The notes under the pieces were generated by a model. That model worked only from the letters and a program-made list of their open reading frames with translations, was not told the DNA's origin and made no database searches. A DNA stretch of 8,540 nt from Desulfarculus sp. (GTDB lineage: Bacteria > Desulfobacterota > Desulfarculia > Desulfarculales > Desulfarculaceae), in contig JAIUYB010000071.1 of NCBI GenBank assembly GCA_020216625.1, positions 1-8,540 on the forward strand. Reading direction: 5' to 3'. The stretch's first letter is position 1. Each line of letters starts with the position of its first letter. Of the stretch, positions 6,613-8,540 are shown in pieces. Position numbers and translations under genes: made by a program.

Positions 6613-7383
6613 CTAGCGGCCGATGACGTAGCGCAGGGGGTCCACCTCCTCGCGCAGGATGGTCAGCTCCTCATGGGTGGGCTCGGCCGTGATCTCCACG
6701 TGGTCGGCCACCAGCAACTCGAACCCGGTGTTCTCCCGCACCTTGTCCAGGGTCACCCCGGGATGGAGCGACTCCACCATCATGCGCTTGCTGGCGTGGT
6801 CAAAGCCCATCACCGCCATGTCGGTGACGATCTTGTAGGGGCCGCTGCCCGGGGCCAGGCCGGCGGCCTCCCGGGCCCCGGCCCCAGTCAGGAAGCCGGG
6901 GCTGGTGACGAAATCCACCTTTTCCACGAACCGGCTCTGGTTGTGCACGGTCATGATCATGGTGCGCCAGCACATGGAGGCGAAGTCGTTGGCCCCGCCG
7001 CTGCCGGGGAAGCGCACCTTGGGCTTGGCGTAATCGCCCACGATGGTGGAGTTGAGGTTGCCGTAGGCGTCGATCTGGGCCCCGCCCAGGAAGGCGTAGT
7101 CCACCAGCCCCCGGCAGCAGGTGGTCATCATCTCGCACATGCCGGCGGCCATCACCGCGCGGAAGAAGGTGCGCGAGTCGCCCACGCTGATGGGCATCTG
7201 GGGCAGTTGGGGCGCGATGCCGCCGGCCTCGAAGACCACCACCAGGTCCGGGGCGTGGGTTTTCTGGGCCAGCATCGCCGCCGCGCAGGGCGCGCCGGTG
7301 CCCACCGCCACCGTCTTGCCGTTCTCCAGGAACTTGGCGGCGGTGCAGATCATCATTTCCATCATGTTGTATTGGCTAGACAA
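6613..7383 (-). CDS. gctB: CoA-transferase family I, beta subunit (glutaconate CoA-transferase B type)
   Basis: The small subunit of a two-subunit CoA-transferase, 256 residues, close to the usual length of GctB (about 266). Family I enzymes form a covalent glutamyl-CoA intermediate on this subunit. The expected Glu is E52 in VVVFEAGG, at the place of the VESG Glu of Acidaminococcus GctB. Further hallmarks are GGAQIDAYGNLNST (100-113), GDYAKPK, GSGGANDFAS (127-136), DFVTSPGFL (157-165) and ENTGF near the end. The start is TTG (7383-7381): AAGGAGG (7399 to 7393) lies 9 nt before it, while the first ATG is 18 nt further on. The alpha-subunit gene ends 46 nt upstream, fitting an operon. The GctB family is clear; the substrate is not. 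The retained E52 argues for a transferase rather than an IpdAB-like hydrolase. Confidence 0.9.
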   Translation of the reverse strand: MSSQYNMMEMMICTAAKFLENGKTVAVGTGAPCAAAMLAQKTHAPDLVVVFEAGGIAPQLPQMPISVGDSRTFFRAVMAAGMCEMMTTCCRGLVDYAFLGGAQIDAYGNLNSTIVGDYAKPKVRFPGSGGANDFASMCWRTMIMTVHNQSRFVEKVDFVTSPGFLTGAGAREAAGLAPGSGPYKIVTDMAVMGFDHASKRMMVESLHPGVTLDKVRENTGFELLVADHVEITAEPTHEELTILREEVDPLRYVIGR

Positions 7384-7392
7384 GGTCCAAGT

Positions 7393-7399
7393 CCTCCTT
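7393..7399 (-). promoter_or_regulatory. Strong ribosome binding site supporting a TTG start
   Basis: AAGGAGG on the minus strand, 9 nt before TTG at 7383. The nearest in-frame ATG (7365-7363) would be 27 nt away, too far for this site. Confidence 0.75.
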
Positions 7400-7429
7400 A
7401 TCCGTCCCCGCGCCGGTGGCCAGGGGCGG

Positions 7430-8413
7430 CTACATCTCGGGCAGGGTCTCCTGGGTCCGCAGCTCCTTGAGCCGGGCCAGGCCGCCGCACAGGTTCAGGT
7501 ACTCCTCGAAGCTGTTCACCCCGTAGATGTACTTGTCCAAAAACTTGGCGAAAGTCTCGGGGTCCTTCTCGGCCTTCATCCACTCCACCAGGTGGGCCTC
7601 GTCGGAGAAATACTCATAGGGCATGTTGCCGGGATAGGAGCCGTAGGGCACCTCGATCACCGCGTCCACCAGGTAGAAGGGGATCATGGTGCGGGTGGGG
7701 TCGCTGCGAATGTCCTGGTTGCTGACCAGGCGCTCGGTGGTGACGATCAGGCGCTTGGCCGAGCGGGCCAGCTCCATGTCGGCCACCGAGATGCCCCGGA
7801 TGCGGCAGTTGCCGTAGATGTCGGCCTCGTGCACGTGCATGATGGCCACGTCTGGCCACAGGGCCGGCACCGCGGCCATGATCTTGCCGGTGAAGGGGCA
7901 CTCCACGGCCTTGGCCGCCGAGCGGGTGAAGGTGTCGGTGCCCAGCATGCTACGGCAGATGCCGAAGGACACGCCCTCGGCCGCCGCGCGCATGCGCACC
8001 GCCAGGGCGTAGTTGGTCCACTCGCAGACCTCCACCTCGCCCGACTCCATGGTGCGCCGGGCGTTGGGCGACAGGCCCCGGGCCTCCAGGCCCACGATGT
8101 AGGCCGCGTCGAGCTTGCTGATGCACTTGCCGGCGCAGAGGATCTGGAAGTCGTGCGTGGTGGTGTGGCCGGCGAAGGAGAGGTTCTTGCGGCCCTTGCG
8201 CACGATCTCGTGCAGCACCGCCGTGGCGATGCGGTTGGCGCCGAAGCCGCCGCTGGCCAGGTAGCAGCCGTCGGGAATGAAGCGATCCACCGCCTCATCC
8301 ACGGTCATGCGCTTGTCCACCTGGGCCCGGGGCTTGGCGGCGAAGAATTCCCGCGCCTGATCCGGGTCTGGGCTGGAGAAGATGGGTCCGCTTCCTTCAG
8401 CGAGCACTTTCAT
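7430..8413 (-). CDS. gctA: CoA-transferase family I, alpha subunit (glutaconate CoA-transferase A type)
   Basis: The large subunit that pairs with the downstream beta subunit to move CoA between an acyl-CoA donor and a carboxylate; cytoplasmic. It has 327 residues, against about 320 in Acidaminococcus GctA. The family pattern is clear: a glycine-rich segment DGCYLASGGFGANR (48-61), then DVAIMHVHEADIYGN (188-202), VTTERLVSN (224-232), IRSDPTRTMIPFYLVDAVIEVPYGSYPG (235-262) and a C-terminal EEYLN. The start ATG (8411-8413) has GAGGA 6 nt upstream. The usual GctA start aligns near M36, so the first 35 residues are an extension; M36 itself has no Shine-Dalgarno. Acting alone it would lack the catalytic Glu, which sits on the beta subunit. 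Substrates could be glutaconate, a 3-oxoacid or another dicarboxylate or aromatic-pathway acid; the sequence does not settle this. It is probably read from an upstream promoter together with the gene ending at 8489. Confidence 0.9.
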   Translation of the reverse strand: MKVLAEGSGPIFSSPDPDQAREFFAAKPRAQVDKRMTVDEAVDRFIPDGCYLASGGFGANRIATAVLHEIVRKGRKNLSFAGHTTTHDFQILCAGKCISKLDAAYIVGLEARGLSPNARRTMESGEVEVCEWTNYALAVRMRAAAEGVSFGICRSMLGTDTFTRSAAKAVECPFTGKIMAAVPALWPDVAIMHVHEADIYGNCRIRGISVADMELARSAKRLIVTTERLVSNQDIRSDPTRTMIPFYLVDAVIEVPYGSYPGNMPYEYFSDEAHLVEWMKAEKDPETFAKFLDKYIYGVNSFEEYLNLCGGLARLKELRTQETLPEM

Positions 8414-8457
8414 GGTTTTTCCTCGTCTGGTCGTGGGTCGTGGTTGCCCGTCCGGTT

Positions 8458-8490
8458 CCGAATTCCGGGGGCGTTGGAATCGGTTTTTTT
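8458..8490 (+). terminator. Terminator-like hairpin, plus-oriented, between minus-strand genes
   Basis: CCGAATTCC (8458-8466) can pair with GGAATCGG (8476-8483), with one bulged A and a 9-nt loop, followed by seven T (8484-8490). The T-tract is on the plus strand, while genes on both sides run minus. On the minus strand it is an A-tract directly after the stop codon, with no T-tract beyond the hairpin, so it should not stop the CoA-transferase transcript. Confidence 0.5.
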
Positions 8491-8540
8491 AGAAGCTCAG
8501 TTCGGTGAACTTGAGCTGGTTGTCTACGCTGGCGACGCCG
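8489..8540 (-). CDS. C-terminal end of an unidentified upstream gene
   Basis: Sixteen codons and a TAA (8491 to 8489) are open to the window edge on the minus strand, reading GVASVDNQLKFTELSF. The stop lies 75 bp before the CoA-transferase alpha start, in the same direction, and no minus-strand terminator separates them, so it may be the preceding gene of the operon. Too little is present to name a family. The call as coding rests on the open frame, matching strand and plausible spacing. Confidence 0.5.
   Translation of the reverse strand, partial: GVASVDNQLKFTELSF

Noticed and set aside
1..8540. CRISPR arrays, tRNA or rRNA genes, insertion sequences
   Set aside because: No regularly spaced repeat, cloverleaf, rRNA-like stretch or transposase was recognised on either strand.

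Overview
The window is GC-rich bacterial DNA with many G/C homopolymers and mostly G/C third codon positions. Gene content suggests a Gram-negative, motile, probably anaerobic bacterium. It has a membrane chemoreceptor, a multi-PAS hybrid histidine kinase with an AHNFNN H-box, an Sec/lipobox-type lipoprotein and a glutaconate-type CoA-transferase. A Desulfobacterota (former Deltaproteobacteria) origin fits best, but that is inference from style; there is no rRNA or other marker. No mobile element, tRNA, rRNA or CRISPR array was seen.

Layout. (1) 1-1524, minus: a methyl-accepting chemotaxis protein, cut by the window edge inside the signalling hairpin tip. (2) 1525-1837: a divergent intergenic region with a 9-T tract and a pair of near-identical 14-bp direct repeats. 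(3) 1838-4789, plus: a 983-residue hybrid histidine kinase (7 TM, three PAS, HisKA/HATPase, receiver). (4) 4786-5376, minus: a small exported protein of two PASTA repeats with two cysteines each. Its stop codon overlaps the kinase stop. (5) 5377-5539: a divergent promoter region with an AT-rich core. (6) 5540-5983 and 6018-6539, plus: a UspA-type universal stress protein and an unrecognised lipoprotein, probably one transcript, ended by a strong intrinsic terminator at 6561-6600. (7) 8413 down to 6613, minus: both subunits of a family I CoA-transferase (GctA/GctB type), probably co-transcribed from further upstream. (8) 8489-8540, minus: the last 16 codons of an unidentified upstream gene.

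How they work together. The chemoreceptor and the hybrid kinase are both membrane sensors and are divergently arranged, but nothing shows they share a pathway. The kinase has no separate output regulator or HPt protein in view. The PASTA protein and the Usp/lipoprotein pair are transcribed divergently from one short AT-rich island and may share control. The CoA-transferase is a self-contained metabolic module that moves CoA between an acyl-CoA and a carboxylate; its true substrate cannot be read from sequence.

I do not see a clearly new biological system here. The items most worth a second look are the free-standing cysteine-paired PASTA protein, the Asn beside the phospho-accepting His of the kinase, the tail-to-tail overlap of stop codons, the overlapping divergent -10 elements, and a plus-oriented terminator-like hairpin upstream of the minus-strand CoA-transferase genes.
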